Assembly (NCBI RefSeq): GCF_000688395.1
Contig: NZ_JIAG01000007.1
Span: 1 to 64,000, forward strand
From: Haematomicrobium sanguinis DSM 21259
GTDB lineage: Bacteria > Actinomycetota > Actinomycetes > Actinomycetales > Micrococcaceae
DNA length: 64,000 nt
Direction: 5' to 3'
Numbering within the stretch: position 1 is the stretch's first letter; the number at the start of each line of letters is the position of its first letter. The notes beneath the pieces were generated by a model. That model saw only the letters and a program-made list of their open reading frames with translations. It was not told the DNA's origin and made no database searches. Below, piece after piece: positions 7,904 through 16,700 of the stretch. The position numbers and the translations under genes were made by a program.

Positions 7904-8506
7904 TCAATGGGTTTGTTGATACACCGCTCGGACGCGCTGATAAATGGTGAAGAGGCTGGCCAGCGCAAGCAGAATCAAGCCCACCGTCAGGAATGCGGGG
8001 TGCAAACCGAGACCGGTGAGCCCGGTTAAGAGCAAGACCACCAAGATCCGTTCGGCACGTTCGGCGATTCCGACGTTCGCGTTCAACCCTAGGGATTCCG
8101 CCTTGGCTCGCGCGTACGACACGACCTGGCCACAGACCAGACTAGCTAAAGCCGCATAGCCGATCACCGGATTGTTGCCTCCGGTGAAGAACCAGATCGC
8201 TACCCCGGCAAAGATGACGCCGTCCTGAATGCGGTCCATTGTCGAATCGAGGAAGTTTCCCCACTGGCTGGATTGCCCTTGCAGGCGCGCCATAATCCCA
8301 TCGACGATATCGGAAAAGATGAACAGGGTGATGAAAAGCGTTCCCCAGAAGAGTTGCCCGAGCGGGTAGAGCACCAGTGCACCGGCCGCGATTGCGACGG
8401 TACCGCCAATGGTGACGGCATCCGCACTCACGCCGAGACGCAAAAGTGCCCTAGCCACCGGGGTAAAGATCCGCGTAAACAGCTCGCGGGCATATTTGTT
8501 CAACAT
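7904..8506 (-). CDS. Phosphatidylinositol-phosphate synthase (CDP-alcohol phosphotransferase)
   Basis: A 200-aa integral membrane enzyme with the complete CDP-alcohol phosphotransferase signature D66-xx-D69-G-xx-A-R74-x8-G83-xxx-D87-xxx-D91 between the first hydrophobic segments. In actinobacteria the enzyme in this position makes phosphatidylinositol phosphate from CDP-diacylglycerol and inositol phosphate. It lies between HIT/thrS and pdxS on one strand, 6 bp after the HIT gene. The acyltransferase and mannosyltransferase genes (PIM synthesis) that usually follow it are missing here, so the specific product is inferred from family and position. Other CDP-alcohol transferases are possible. 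Confidence 0.82.
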   Translation of the reverse strand: MLNKYARELFTRIFTPVARALLRLGVSADAVTIGGTVAIAAGALVLYPLGQLFWGTLFITLFIFSDIVDGIMARLQGQSSQWGNFLDSTMDRIQDGVIFAGVAIWFFTGGNNPVIGYAALASLVCGQVVSYARAKAESLGLNANVGIAERAERILVVLLLTGLTGLGLHPAFLTVGLILLALASLFTIYQRVRAVYQQTH

Positions 8507-8512
8507 GGGCCG

Positions 8513-9088
8513 CTAGTTTCCCTTGCCTTCGGCGGGCTCCGGCGCGCTGCTGACCCAGTTCTCTGCGAGCTGTGTTCGCATGTCGCCCAGGGTCTGTGTG
8601 ATCGCTTTGGTCTGCGCGATGATCGGCAGGAAGTTGGAATCACCGCCCCAGCGGGGCACCACATGTTGATGCAAATGCTGGGCGATCCCGGCACCGCCAA
8701 CGGCGCCTTGGTTCATGCCGATATTAAATCCGCCGGGATTGGCGACCTTGGTGAGCGTCCACATGCACTGCTTGGTCAGTTCACCCATTTCCAGCATTTG
8801 CGCCTCGCTGGTTTCGGTGTACAGCGAAATGTGTTCGTACGGACACACCAGCAAGTGCCCCGCGTTATAGGGGAACAGGTTCATGATGACGTAGCAGGTC
8901 TCCCCGCGGCGGACGATCAGCGATTCCTCGTCGCTGCGATCCGGTGCGGCACAGAAGGGGTCACGGTTGTCCCCCGCATACTGCTCCTGGCCGCCCTTGA
9001 CGTAGGCGAGCCGGTGCGGAGTCCACAGACGCTGAAAGCTGTCCGGAACCCCGGGCAATTCGAAGTCATCCTGAGGGATATCTGCCAC
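8513..9088 (-). CDS. HIT-family nucleotide hydrolase/phosphorylase
   Basis: A 191-aa histidine-triad protein. The catalytic triad motif HLHQHV places His138, His140 and His142 after NQGAVGGAGIAQ, followed by PRWGGDSNF, as in actinobacterial Ap4A phosphorylase-type HIT proteins that cleave dinucleoside polyphosphates. The start is a GTG at 9088, 9 bp after the thrS stop. The thrS-HIT-CDP-alcohol transferase order is conserved in actinobacteria, which supports the call. Substrate choice is not readable from the sequence. Confidence 0.88.
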   Translation of the reverse strand: MADIPQDDFELPGVPDSFQRLWTPHRLAYVKGGQEQYAGDNRDPFCAAPDRSDEESLIVRRGETCYVIMNLFPYNAGHLLVCPYEHISLYTETSEAQMLEMGELTKQCMWTLTKVANPGGFNIGMNQGAVGGAGIAQHLHQHVVPRWGGDSNFLPIIAQTKAITQTLGDMRTQLAENWVSSAPEPAEGKGN

Positions 9089-9097
9089 GGTGCGCCC

Positions 9098-11116
9098 CTA
9101 GCTGTTGTCTCGGGATGCGATCGCGCCCACAATTTTGGCGATCGCATCTTCGATGGGTACGCCGTTCTCCTGCGAGCCGTCGCGGAATCGGAAGGACACT
9201 GCGCCTGCTTCGGCATCCTCGCCGCCGGCAATGAGCACAAACGGCACCTTGTCCTTGGACGCGTTGCGGATCTTTTTGGGGAAACGGTCGTTGCCATCGT
9301 CCAGCTCCGCCCGAACGCCGCGAGCCTTGAGGGCGCGCACCACGTCTGCCAGGTAGTCGTTGAACGCTTCTGCCACCGGTATTGCACGCACTTGCACCGG
9401 CGAAAGCCATGCCGGGAATGCCCCCGCGTAGTGCTCGGTCAGCACTCCCAAGAACCGTTCGATCGAACCGAACTTCGCGGAGTGGATCATGACCGGCTCT
9501 TGCCGGGTGCCGTCGGCAGCTTGGTACTCCAGGCCAAACCGTGCGGGTTGGTTGAAGTCATACTGGATCGTGGACATTTGCCAGGTCCGGCCAATGGCGT
9601 CACGAGCTTGCACGGATATTTTGGGACCGTAGTATGCCGCTCCCCCGGGATCGGGGACTAACTCCAAACCGGTATCCCGAGCGGCCTGCTCCAGCACCGC
9701 GGTGGCTTCCGCCCACTGCTCATCGGACCCAATAAATTTGTCTGAATCCTCATCCCGCGTGGAGAGTTCCAGATAAAAATCGTCCAGGCCAAAGTCCCGC
9801 AAGAGCGAGAGCACGAAGTTCAGCAGGTGCTTCACTTCCTCAGGGGCCTGCTCCTTCGTGACATAGGAGTGGGAATCGTCCTGAGTCATTCCTCGCACAC
9901 GGGTCAGCCCGTGAACCACGCCGGATTTTTCCATCCGGTACACGTTGCCGAACTCGAAGAGTCGCAGCGGCAACTCACGGTAGGAACGCCCGCGCGCACG
10001 GTAAATGAGATTGTGCATCGGGCAGTTCATGGCTTTCAGCCGATACTCTTGGCCCGCTTTGGTGAGGTTACCGTCGTCGTCTCTTTCTTCATCCACCACC
10101 ATGGGCGGGAACATGCCATCCGCGTAATACGGCAGGTGGCCGGAGGTGTGAAAGAGTCCGTCCTTGGAAATATGCGGGGTGCCCACGTATTCGAAGCCCT
10201 CTTCGATGTGGCGGCGGCGCACGTAGTCTTCCATTTCGCGCTTGATGACCCCGCCCTTGGGGTGGAAGACCGGCAGCCCCGAGCCCAGCTCGTCCGGGAA
10301 GGAGAACAGGTCCAGTTCCGAGCCGAGCTTGCGGTGATCGCGGCGTTCGGCCTCGGCCAGACGCTCCTGGTAGGCGCGCAGTTCTTCCTTGCTGGGCCAG
10401 GCAGTCCCATAAATGCGCTGAAGCTGCTTGTTCTTTTCGCTGCCGCGCCAGTACGCGGCCGCCGATCGGGTCAAAGCGTAAGCGTTGCCAATTAGCTTGG
10501 TATTGGGCAGGTGCGGGCCGCGGCACAGGTCTTTCCAGACCACGTCCCCGCTTTTGCGATCCACGTTGTTGTAGATCGTCAGTTCGCCGCCGCCGACTTC
10601 GACGCTCGCGCCCTCGGCGGCGTCCGCACCGGCGCCCTTCAGCCCGATCAGCTCCAATTTGTAGGGTTCGTCGGCCATGGCCGCGAGGGCTTCGGTCTCT
10701 GAAACCACCACGCGTTCAAAGAGTTGATTCTGATTGACGATGCGCAGCATCATCTTTTCCAGTTGCTTCAGATCGTCCGGCGTGAACGGCTCCTCAACGT
10801 CGAAATCGAAGTAAAAGCCGTCGGTGATATAGGGGCCGATGCCCAGCTTCGCGTCCGGGCGCAGTTGTTGGACGGCTTGTGCCATGACGTGCGCGGCGGA
10901 GTGGCGCAAAACATTGAGGCCGTCCGGCTCTTCAATGCTGACCGGTTCAATAACGGCGCCCGCTGGTACCTCGCGGGAGAGATCCCACAGTTCGCCGTCG
11001 ACCCTCATCACGACGATCTTTTTGTCATCGCCGAACAGGTCAAACCCGGTAGTCCCGCCGGTCACCGTGGTCGCTTCGTCAACGATATTGACGGTGATCT
11101 GCTGGGGCTCTGACAC
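9098..11116 (-). CDS. thrS: Threonine--tRNA ligase
   Basis: A 672-aa class II aminoacyl-tRNA synthetase. It has an N-terminal TGS-like region (about 1-65), then the editing domain opening with [14 protein letters not shown] (HxxxH). The catalytic core carries [13 protein letters not shown] with the zinc-binding Cys, motif 2 [30 protein letters not shown], and motif 3 near the end of the core. The C-terminal anticodon-binding domain holds [13 protein letters not shown]. The start is a GTG with SD AGGAG 7 nt upstream. It heads a thrS-HIT-PIP-synthase operon. Confidence 0.97.
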   Translation of the reverse strand: MSEPQQITVNIVDEATTVTGGTTGFDLFGDDKKIVVMRVDGELWDLSREVPAGAVIEPVSIEEPDGLNVLRHSAAHVMAQAVQQLRPDAKLGIGPYITDGFYFDFDVEEPFTPDDLKQLEKMMLRIVNQNQLFERVVVSETEALAAMADEPYKLELIGLKGAGADAAEGASVEVGGGELTIYNNVDRKSGDVVWKDLCRGPHLPNTKLIGNAYALTRSAAAYWRGSEKNKQLQRIYGTAWPSKEELRAYQERLAEAERRDHRKLGSELDLFSFPDELGSGLPVFHPKGGVIKREMEDYVRRRHIEEGFEYVGTPHISKDGLFHTSGHLPYYADGMFPPMVVDEERDDDGNLTKAGQEYRLKAMNCPMHNLIYRARGRSYRELPLRLFEFGNVYRMEKSGVVHGLTRVRGMTQDDSHSYVTKEQAPEEVKHLLNFVLSLLRDFGLDDFYLELSTRDEDSDKFIGSDEQWAEATAVLEQAARDTGLELVPDPGGAAYYGPKISVQARDAIGRTWQMSTIQYDFNQPARFGLEYQAADGTRQEPVMIHSAKFGSIERFLGVLTEHYAGAFPAWLSPVQVRAIPVAEAFNDYLADVVRALKARGVRAELDDGNDRFPKKIRNASKDKVPFVLIAGGEDAEAGAVSFRFRDGSQENGVPIEDAIAKIVGAIASRDNS

Positions 11117-11184
11117 GGGTGTCTCCTTTGTTGTTGTCCGGCATCATGACTGCTCACCTACGGACGTGAACGTCTGCCGCATCC

Positions 11185-11212
11185 AGTTTAGCCCGAGTCG
11201 ACACTGCGCAAA
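11185..11212 (-). promoter_or_regulatory. Promoter of thrS
   Basis: On the minus strand TTTGCG (11212-11207) and TAAACT (11190-11185) are separated by 16 bp, a plausible -35/-10 pair. It predicts a leader of about 60 nt before the GTG at 11116. I see no T-box-like specifier or terminator in that leader. Confidence 0.45.
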
Positions 11213-11213
11213 G

Positions 11214-12383
11214 TTACTCCGGCACCCCCATGGAGTAGATTCCGCTAGCCTCGGCGCTATCGGTCGCGAAGTACAGCAACCCGTCGGCAATGGCCACATC
11301 CCGCACCCGCTCACCGCGATCGGCCACAAAGTCCCCGGTGAGCGAGGCCGAGGAACCATCCAACGTCACCTCAAAAACACGCCGCCCCATCAGCGCGGCG
11401 ACAAAGACGCGACCGTCCTGCTCCACGATCCCGCTCGGCGACGCGTCCGCAGTCACCGGCCACACCACCTTGGCATCCTGAAACCGCGGGTCCCCCGGTG
11501 CCCCGGTCACGGTCGGCCAGCCATAGTTTGCGCCTGGGGTGATGAGATTGAGCTCATCATCGACGGTGGGCCCGAATTCGCTAGACCACAGGTTGCCTTC
11601 CGCGTCCCAGGCAAAACCCTGCACGTTCCGATGCCCGATCGTATACACCGGCGAGTCGCCAAAGGGGTTGCCAGGCGCGGGGCGACCCTCAGGGGTCACG
11701 CGCAATATTTTTCCGGACAGCGCGGCCCGGTCCTGCGCACTGGAGGCGACCTCCGCATCGCCGGTCCCGATGTACAACATCCCGTCCGGCCCAAACTTGA
11801 TGCGCCCGCCGTTGTGCCGATACGCCCGCGGAATGCCGGTCAACACCTCGGTGGGTTCGCTGAGACTGGGAGCGTCGAGATTCACCGTCATGGAGACGAC
11901 GCGATTGTCATTCGCGGTGGTCAGGTACACAAAAATCTTCTGGTCGGAGGCGAAATTCGGGCTCAGCGCGAGCCCTAGCAGACCGCCTTCGAGCGTGTTG
12001 CGGTCCACTCCGGGGACGGTTCCCATATCCACCGCCCTGTCGCCATCGAGCAGGCGAATCTTGCCGGTGTTGCGCTCGGTGAACAGTATCCGGCCGTCTT
12101 CCAGCGGTGCGAGTGCCCACGGCGTGGTCGCGACGGTTCGTTGCCGCAACGCGGTATCGACGCTCTTCGTAGCTTGCGGGGCGGTTGCGTTAGAGGTCGG
12201 GGTTGCGGTTCCGGTCGCGCTGATGTCCGACGGCGTTGCCTCCGCAGCGGTCGGCTCACCTTCGCTTCCTCCCGGAGTGCAAGCAGAGGTGAGAAGCGCG
12301 AGCGTGGCGAGCAACGCCGTCGTGCTTAAGACTCTGCGCGAGGTTCGGCGGCTTTTGCTGTTGGGGCTGACATGAGCTTCCAC
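11214..12383 (-). CDS. Secreted PQQ-type sugar dehydrogenase (lipoprotein)
   Basis: A 389-aa beta-propeller of the glucose/sorbosone dehydrogenase family. The N-terminus has KSRRTSRR, a hydrophobic core and the lipobox LTSAC, so it should be anchored outside the membrane. Family motifs include EGGLLGLALSPNF, HNGGRIKFGPDGMLYIGTGD and GHRNVQGFAWD. These enzymes oxidise sugars or polyols with PQQ. No PQQ synthesis genes are nearby, so cofactor use is inferred. Start choice is uncertain: the GTG at 12383 overlaps the upstream GNAT gene by 58 bp and has GGAGAG almost touching it, but no better in-frame start precedes the signal peptide. Confidence 0.85.
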   Translation of the reverse strand: MEAHVSPNSKSRRTSRRVLSTTALLATLALLTSACTPGGSEGEPTAAEATPSDISATGTATPTSNATAPQATKSVDTALRQRTVATTPWALAPLEDGRILFTERNTGKIRLLDGDRAVDMGTVPGVDRNTLEGGLLGLALSPNFASDQKIFVYLTTANDNRVVSMTVNLDAPSLSEPTEVLTGIPRAYRHNGGRIKFGPDGMLYIGTGDAEVASSAQDRAALSGKILRVTPEGRPAPGNPFGDSPVYTIGHRNVQGFAWDAEGNLWSSEFGPTVDDELNLITPGANYGWPTVTGAPGDPRFQDAKVVWPVTADASPSGIVEQDGRVFVAALMGRRVFEVTLDGSSASLTGDFVADRGERVRDVAIADGLLYFATDSAEASGIYSMGVPE

Positions 12384-12910
12384 CTCTCCAGTATCCCACC
12401 CAGCTCGGCGCTGAACAGGATGCCGTTTCCGGCACCGGACACTCCGGAAAACGTGACGCCATGAAAGTCCCTGCCTCGAGCAGCTTCGCGGAAGCCGAAA
12501 GGCTCGTGGAGGTGAATTGAGGGATGATTCATCGCATTGACGACGAAATGCACCTGATCATGGTGGTTGCCGGCACGAGGGTTGGTGTCCAGCCAGGCCG
12601 CTCTGGCCGCGATGAGTCGCTGCGCGATCCCGGTGCGTCGCCAACCGGGTGCCACCACGATGCCGCCGAGATAGTTTCCGGCGGGAGCTTCGCCAGACGG
12701 CTGCTCATAAAAGTGGGTCTTCGCCCAAGCGACTATTTCGCCATCGACTTTGGCCACGAACAAGGCTCGCCTTGGATCCTCGATCACTTCACGGACTTGG
12801 TCGCCGGTGGTCTTAATATCGTTTGCGTTGAGGAAGTTAGAGATTCTGCGGGACTCGGATGCGTTCGGCAGGACGATTCGGGCCGTCACGGCCGTGCGTC
12901 CAGTTTTCAT
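12326..12910 (-). CDS. GNAT-family N-acetyltransferase
   Basis: A 194-aa protein with a GNAT core: GNYLGGIVVAPGWRRTGIAQRLIAA is the acetyl-CoA-binding motif A (V-x-P-x-x-R-x-x-G-I/A), followed by VNAMNHPSIHLHEPFGF, the motif B region. The substrate is unknown. GGTGG precedes the ATG at 12910. Its 3' end overlaps the start of the sugar dehydrogenase gene by 58 bp, so the two are probably co-transcribed. A plus-strand hairpin with a T-tract lies just upstream (12952-13001). Confidence 0.8.
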   Translation of the reverse strand: MKTGRTAVTARIVLPNASESRRISNFLNANDIKTTGDQVREVIEDPRRALFVAKVDGEIVAWAKTHFYEQPSGEAPAGNYLGGIVVAPGWRRTGIAQRLIAARAAWLDTNPRAGNHHDQVHFVVNAMNHPSIHLHEPFGFREAARGRDFHGVTFSGVSGAGNGILFSAELGGILERWKLMSAPTAKAAEPRAES

Positions 12911-12951
12911 TTTGATCCACCTCCCACTCCGCTAAACTAAATGTGAAGTCT

Positions 12952-13001
12952 CCGGCACAATGCCTCTGTCGAACTTGAGTCGGCATGCAGCCGGGTTTTT
13001 T
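12952..13001 (+). terminator. Intrinsic-terminator-like hairpin with T-tract, no known gene upstream on this strand
   Basis: CCGGC (12952-12956) pairs with GCCGG (12990-12994) and ATGCC (12960-12964) pairs with GGCAT (12982-12986), giving a two-part stem around a 17-nt loop. Six T's follow at 12996-13001. It points along the plus strand, but both neighbouring genes are on the minus strand. A TAAACT box at 12933-12938 could start a short transcript of about 55-60 nt ending here, so a small RNA is possible. Confidence 0.5.
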
Positions 13002-13030
13002 CATTGCCCACCATCATCTCACTCAAAGTG

Positions 13031-13123
13031 CCTCTCCCTCGTTTCGCATCCCCGTACCGCGTTTCGAGAGACGTATGCGGGGCTGAAAGTGCGGTAGGGG
13101 GATGTCAAACGAGGGAGGAGAGG
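13031..13123. terminator. Long imperfect hairpin at the 3' end of the RNA methylase gene
   Basis: CCTCTCCCTCGTTT at 13031-13044 pairs with 13107-13123 apart from a 3-nt bulge, and CATCCCCGTACCGC (13047-13060) pairs with 13091-13104 with one mismatch. CGTTTCG occurs at 13040 and 13060 and looser complements at about 13083 and 13105. The structure includes the last codons and stop of the minus-strand methylase gene. No T-tract is present. Confidence 0.5.
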
Positions 13124-13989
13124 GTGTAGAACGCGATGGCGCTGGCCGAGGCGACGTTCAGCGAATCGACGCCATTGCTCATCGGAATCACGACTCGCCG
13201 GTCGGCGTGGGTCACGGCGGCCTCGCTCAACCCCGCGCCTTCGGTGCCTAGCATGAGCGCCACCTTCTGCACCGCGCCCGCCGGGATGTTCCCGAGCGGA
13301 ACCGAACCCGCTCCAAGAGCGAGCGCCCAGACCTCGAACCCCTGCTCGCACAGCTCGCCGAGGGCATCCGGCCAGGACTCGGCCCGCGCCCACGGTACCT
13401 GAAACACGGCACCCATGCTGACCCGGATCGCTCTGCGGTACAGCGGATCGGCACATTGCGGCGACAGGATCACCCCCTCAATACCGAGAGCGGCCGCGTT
13501 GCGGAAGATCGCACCCAAATTGGTGTGGTCCACCACGTCCTCGACAACGGCCACCCGGCTCGCCCTAGCCACGACATCCGCCACCGAATGCGGGTCGGGT
13601 CGCCGCATCGCCGCCAACGCGCCGCGATGCAAATGGAATCCGGTAATGCCTTCCAGGACCGCATCGGAGCCGACAAACACGGGTGCCGACGGGTACGCCG
13701 CAAACACGTCCGCAAGCGAGTCCACCCACTTTTCCGCCAGAAAAAAACTGAGCGGCTCATGCCCGGCATCGAGCGCGCGCCGCAACACCTTGGAGCTTTC
13801 GGCAATATAGATCCCCGACTCCGGCTCCACCCGACGCCGCAGCGCCGAGTCGCTCAGTTGGGAGTAGTGGGCCACCCGCGGGTCGTCAACGCTCTCCAAC
13901 CACGTGAGCCTGCTCTCAGGTACACCTCTTATGGCAACACGTTTCTCGGTGTCGCTGCCCTCGGGGACACTCTCGGGGACACCGCTCAC
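13105..13989 (-). CDS. TrmH/SpoU-family RNA 2'-O-methyltransferase
   Basis: A SPOUT-class RNA methyltransferase. After an N-terminal substrate-binding region (ESGIYIAESSKVLRRALDAG; typical SpoU_sub_bind), the catalytic domain shows VVEDVVDHTNLGAIFRNAAALG (motif 1, N-x-G-x-x-x-R), MLGTEGAGLS (motif 2) and IPMSNGVDSLNVASASAIAFY (motif 3, which binds SAM in the trefoil knot). I chose the GTG at 13989: it overlaps the upstream TauE stop as GTGA and gives 294 aa. A longer frame to 14148 would run across the TauE gene. The target (rRNA or tRNA) is unknown. Confidence 0.88.
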   Translation of the reverse strand: MSGVPESVPEGSDTEKRVAIRGVPESRLTWLESVDDPRVAHYSQLSDSALRRRVEPESGIYIAESSKVLRRALDAGHEPLSFFLAEKWVDSLADVFAAYPSAPVFVGSDAVLEGITGFHLHRGALAAMRRPDPHSVADVVARASRVAVVEDVVDHTNLGAIFRNAAALGIEGVILSPQCADPLYRRAIRVSMGAVFQVPWARAESWPDALGELCEQGFEVWALALGAGSVPLGNIPAGAVQKVALMLGTEGAGLSEAAVTHADRRVVIPMSNGVDSLNVASASAIAFYTLSSLV

Positions 13990-14768
13990 AGCACGCCCGC
14001 CAGTTGTAACAACATGTTCGTCAGCGCGGCAAGCCCGAGGATCACAATGACCGTGCGCAACACTACCGGCGAGAGCCTGCGCCCAATCTTCGCCCCAAAA
14101 TACCCGCCGATCAGCGAGGACACCGCGATCACCGCCACCACCGGCCACGCGATCCGATCAAACGCGAATATCAAATAAGACACCGCGGCGACCACGTTCA
14201 CCAGCGTGGTCAGCAACGTTTTGAGCGCGTTGGCTTGCTGCATGGTCCCGGCGAGAAAAATACCCAAAATGCCGATCAGCAAAATGCCCTGCGCAGCCAC
14301 AAAGTAGCCGCCATATACTCCGGCCAGAAACACCAACACCAGCAACTGCCACGGGTGCTCCTTGGGCGCCTCCACCTTCTCTCGCCGAGCCGCCAAAACC
14401 CGCTGCAACCGCGGTTGAAAGATCACCATGAGCAGTGCAACCACAATGAGAATGGGCGCCACGATGGCGAAAACCGATTCGGGCAAATGCAATAGGAGCG
14501 AGGATCCGATGATCGCACCGAGCACCGACGCCGGCGCCAGCTTGGCGAGCGTGCGCCCCTGACCGCGCAGCTCCTTGCGGTAGCCCCACGTCCCCGAAAA
14601 CCCGCCGGCAACCAGGCCCATCGCATTGGAAATCGACGCGGTGACCGGGGCATACCCGAGCGCGAGCAAGACTGGGAACGTGACGAGCGTCCCGCTGCCG
14701 ACAATGGTGTTGATCGTTCCGGCCCACAACCCGGCCAGCGCAATCAGGACCCCTGAAAGCACATCCAT
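13986..14768 (-). CDS. TauE/SafE-family permease (sulfite exporter-like)
   Basis: A 260-aa hydrophobic protein with about eight membrane segments arranged as two similar halves. It opens with LSGVLIALAGLWAGTINTIVGSGTLVTFPVLLALG, the characteristic TauE start with the G-x-x-x-G-x-x-x-x-P pattern, and repeats a related GGYFVAAQGILLIGILG segment in the second half. Such proteins move sulfite or other organosulfur/anionic substrates, but the substrate here is unknown. The stop codon overlaps the following methylase start (GTGA), so the two are coupled. Confidence 0.82.
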   Translation of the reverse strand: MDVLSGVLIALAGLWAGTINTIVGSGTLVTFPVLLALGYAPVTASISNAMGLVAGGFSGTWGYRKELRGQGRTLAKLAPASVLGAIIGSSLLLHLPESVFAIVAPILIVVALLMVIFQPRLQRVLAARREKVEAPKEHPWQLLVLVFLAGVYGGYFVAAQGILLIGILGIFLAGTMQQANALKTLLTTLVNVVAAVSYLIFAFDRIAWPVVAVIAVSSLIGGYFGAKIGRRLSPVVLRTVIVILGLAALTNMLLQLAGVL

Positions 14769-14782
14769 GAATTCGCTCGACC

Positions 14783-15577
14783 CTAGCGGCGCGAAGGTGA
14801 CTTAGCAAAGGCGCTGTACCGCGCGCCGTCGTGCTTCACGTCCAATGGCACGTCAAACGCCTCACTCAGCGGCCCCTCGGTGAGCACCTCATCAATGGGA
14901 CCCGCGGCAACCACGCCGCCCTCGCGCAAAAGCAGCGCGTGGGTGAAGCCCGGGGGCACCTCCTCAAGGTGATGGGTCACAAGGACGATCGTCGGGGCTT
15001 CCTCATCCTGCGCGAGTTCGCCCAGGCGGCGCACCAAATCCTCGCGTCCGGCGAGGTCGAGTCCGGCTCCGGGCTCGTCCAAAAGCAGGAGTTCAGGGTC
15101 GGTCATGAGCGCGCGGGCGATCTGCGTCCGCTTGCGCTCGCCCTCGGAGAGCGTGCCAAACTTGCGGGCCATGAGCGGCGCCATCCCCCAGGCTTCGAGC
15201 AGATCGAAGGCTCGTTGGGCGTCCATGCGCTCGTATTCTTCGCGCCACCGCCCGGTGACCCCGTAAGACGCTGTCATCACAGCGTTCAGCACCGTCTCTT
15301 CCTCGGGGATGTGGGTTGCCAACGCGCTGGAGGCGAGGCCAATCCGCGGCCGCAATTCGAACACGTCGACGGCACCCAGCACCTCATCCAAAATGCCCAC
15401 GACGCCGCTCGTGGGGTGCATGCGCGCGCCCATAATCTGCACCAGCGTGGTTTTCCCCGCCCCGTTGGGCCCAAGGATCACCCAGCGCTCCCCCTCCTGG
15501 ACCTGCAGCGAAATCGAGTCGAGTAGCTTCTTTTGACCTCGGATGACGGTGACGCCGGCAAGTTCAAGAACGTTCAT
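14783..15577 (-). CDS. ABC transporter-type ATPase (no permease adjacent)
   Basis: A 264-aa single nucleotide-binding domain: Walker A GPNGAGKTTLVQ near residues 37-45, signature LSEGERKRTQIARALM, Walker B ELLLLDEPGAGLDL, and the H-loop VTHHLEEVPPGF. No membrane partner lies beside it. Its only close neighbours are the TauE permease downstream and serB upstream in the opposite direction. Orphan ATPases of this type resemble ModF/iron-type ATPases, so the transported substrate, if any, is unknown. The start is an ATG at 15577, 78 bp from serB. Confidence 0.82.
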   Translation of the reverse strand: MNVLELAGVTVIRGQKKLLDSISLQVQEGERWVILGPNGAGKTTLVQIMGARMHPTSGVVGILDEVLGAVDVFELRPRIGLASSALATHIPEEETVLNAVMTASYGVTGRWREEYERMDAQRAFDLLEAWGMAPLMARKFGTLSEGERKRTQIARALMTDPELLLLDEPGAGLDLAGREDLVRRLGELAQDEEAPTIVLVTHHLEEVPPGFTHALLLREGGVVAAGPIDEVLTEGPLSEAFDVPLDVKHDGARYSAFAKSPSRR

Positions 15578-15655
15578 GACTTTGAGACTAGGCTAAAGGG
15601 CGGCGCTGTGAGAAACCGCTACGCCGAGCGGACCCAAAATCGCCGAGGAGTTAAC

Positions 15656-16639
15656 GTGCCCATTGACGTTGCCGCCGTGCTTCGCGACGCTTTGCCGGCC
15701 GGTGCCGCGCCGCATCGGCTGACCGTTTTTGGCGCCTCGGTTCCCGACGCCGCGCTGGGTTTGGTACAAAGCGCGGCGCTGGCTGCGGGCTGGCAGATTC
15801 GCAGCTCGCAGTTCGATTCCGGCGCCGGGTATGAGGCGAACGTGTGGGAATTGAGGTACGACGGCGGCGCCTCACCTTTATCGCCGGGCGGCACGGTGGA
15901 AGCGGGTGCTTTGCGGGACGCCTTGCGGGATGCATTGCGAGGGGAAAGCGAGTCCGTCGGCGCACTGGAATTCGCACTAGTGGGCGGGGCTTTGGCCACT
16001 CCTGGGCCCAAGATGCTGATCATGGACGTGGATTCCACGCTGATCCGGCAGGAAGTGATTGAGTTGCTGGCCGCGCGAGCGGGCGTGGAAGACCGGGTTC
16101 GCGCGGTGACCGAAGCGGCGATGCGCGGTGAACTTGATTTTGCGCAGAGCCTTCACGAGCGGGTGGCAACCCTCGCGGGCTTGCCTGCGTCGGTGATCGA
16201 CGACGTGGTGGCTGAAGTGCAATTTACCCCGGGTGCGCTGGAGTTGGTGCAGGCGTTTCGTTCTGCTGGGCATCCGGTGACCGTCGTCTCCGGAGGCTTC
16301 CGGCAGATCCTGGAACCGCTTGCAGCTCGGGCCCACATCGACGAGCACCTGGCGAACGACCTGGAAATTGTCGACGGTCACCTCACAGGGCGAGTCCTGG
16401 GCGCCGTAGTTGATTCGGACACCAAGGCTCGCATGCTCCGGGAATGGGCGGCCAAGTATGGTGTCGGCACGGAATCAGTCGTGGCGGTGGGCGACGGCGC
16501 AAATGACATTCCCATGGTGCAAGCTGCTGGCCTTGGGGTGGCGTTCAATGCCAAGCCCGCGTTACGCGAGGTCGCCCATGTGGAACTGGACCTGCCGAGC
16601 CTCGCGCCGGTGCGGCTTTTCGCCGAACTCGAGTCTTGA
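15656..16639 (+). CDS. serB: Phosphoserine phosphatase
   Basis: SerB catalyses the last step of serine synthesis, dephosphorylating L-phosphoserine. The product is 327 aa with an N-terminal ACT-like region (about 1-110) and a HAD catalytic domain. HAD motif I is MDVDSTLIRQE, motif II VVSGGF, and motif III/IV VVAVGDGANDIPMVQAAGLGVAFNAK. I chose the GTG at 15656 because GAGGAG ends 5 nt upstream; the frame remains open upstream but would overlap the divergent ABC gene. It is convergent with an SDR gene. Confidence 0.93.
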   Translation: MPIDVAAVLRDALPAGAAPHRLTVFGASVPDAALGLVQSAALAAGWQIRSSQFDSGAGYEANVWELRYDGGASPLSPGGTVEAGALRDALRDALRGESESVGALEFALVGGALATPGPKMLIMDVDSTLIRQEVIELLAARAGVEDRVRAVTEAAMRGELDFAQSLHERVATLAGLPASVIDDVVAEVQFTPGALELVQAFRSAGHPVTVVSGGFRQILEPLAARAHIDEHLANDLEIVDGHLTGRVLGAVVDSDTKARMLREWAAKYGVGTESVVAVGDGANDIPMVQAAGLGVAFNAKPALREVAHVELDLPSLAPVRLFAELES

Positions 16640-16700
16640 GCTCGCGGTTTCGCGCTCCAGCCGTTCTGGCAGGCACGACATTACCGTCGCGCTGTGATGA

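Noticed and set aside
6869-8029. 386-codon open frame opposite pdxS
   Set aside because: Antisense shadow of a clear pdxS gene in G+C-rich DNA; the translated sequence is His/Gly/Asp-rich without family likeness.
8273-9661. 462-codon plus-strand open frame
   Set aside because: Runs across three minus-strand genes (PIP synthase, HIT, thrS) and has no domain.
11117-11184. T-box riboswitch upstream of thrS
   Set aside because: The leader is too short and lacks a T-box or terminator-antiterminator pair.
16637-16656. Hairpin after serB (GAGC..GCG / CGC..GCTC)
   Set aside because: The stem is short and bulged, with no T-tract; it is too weak to list as a terminator.
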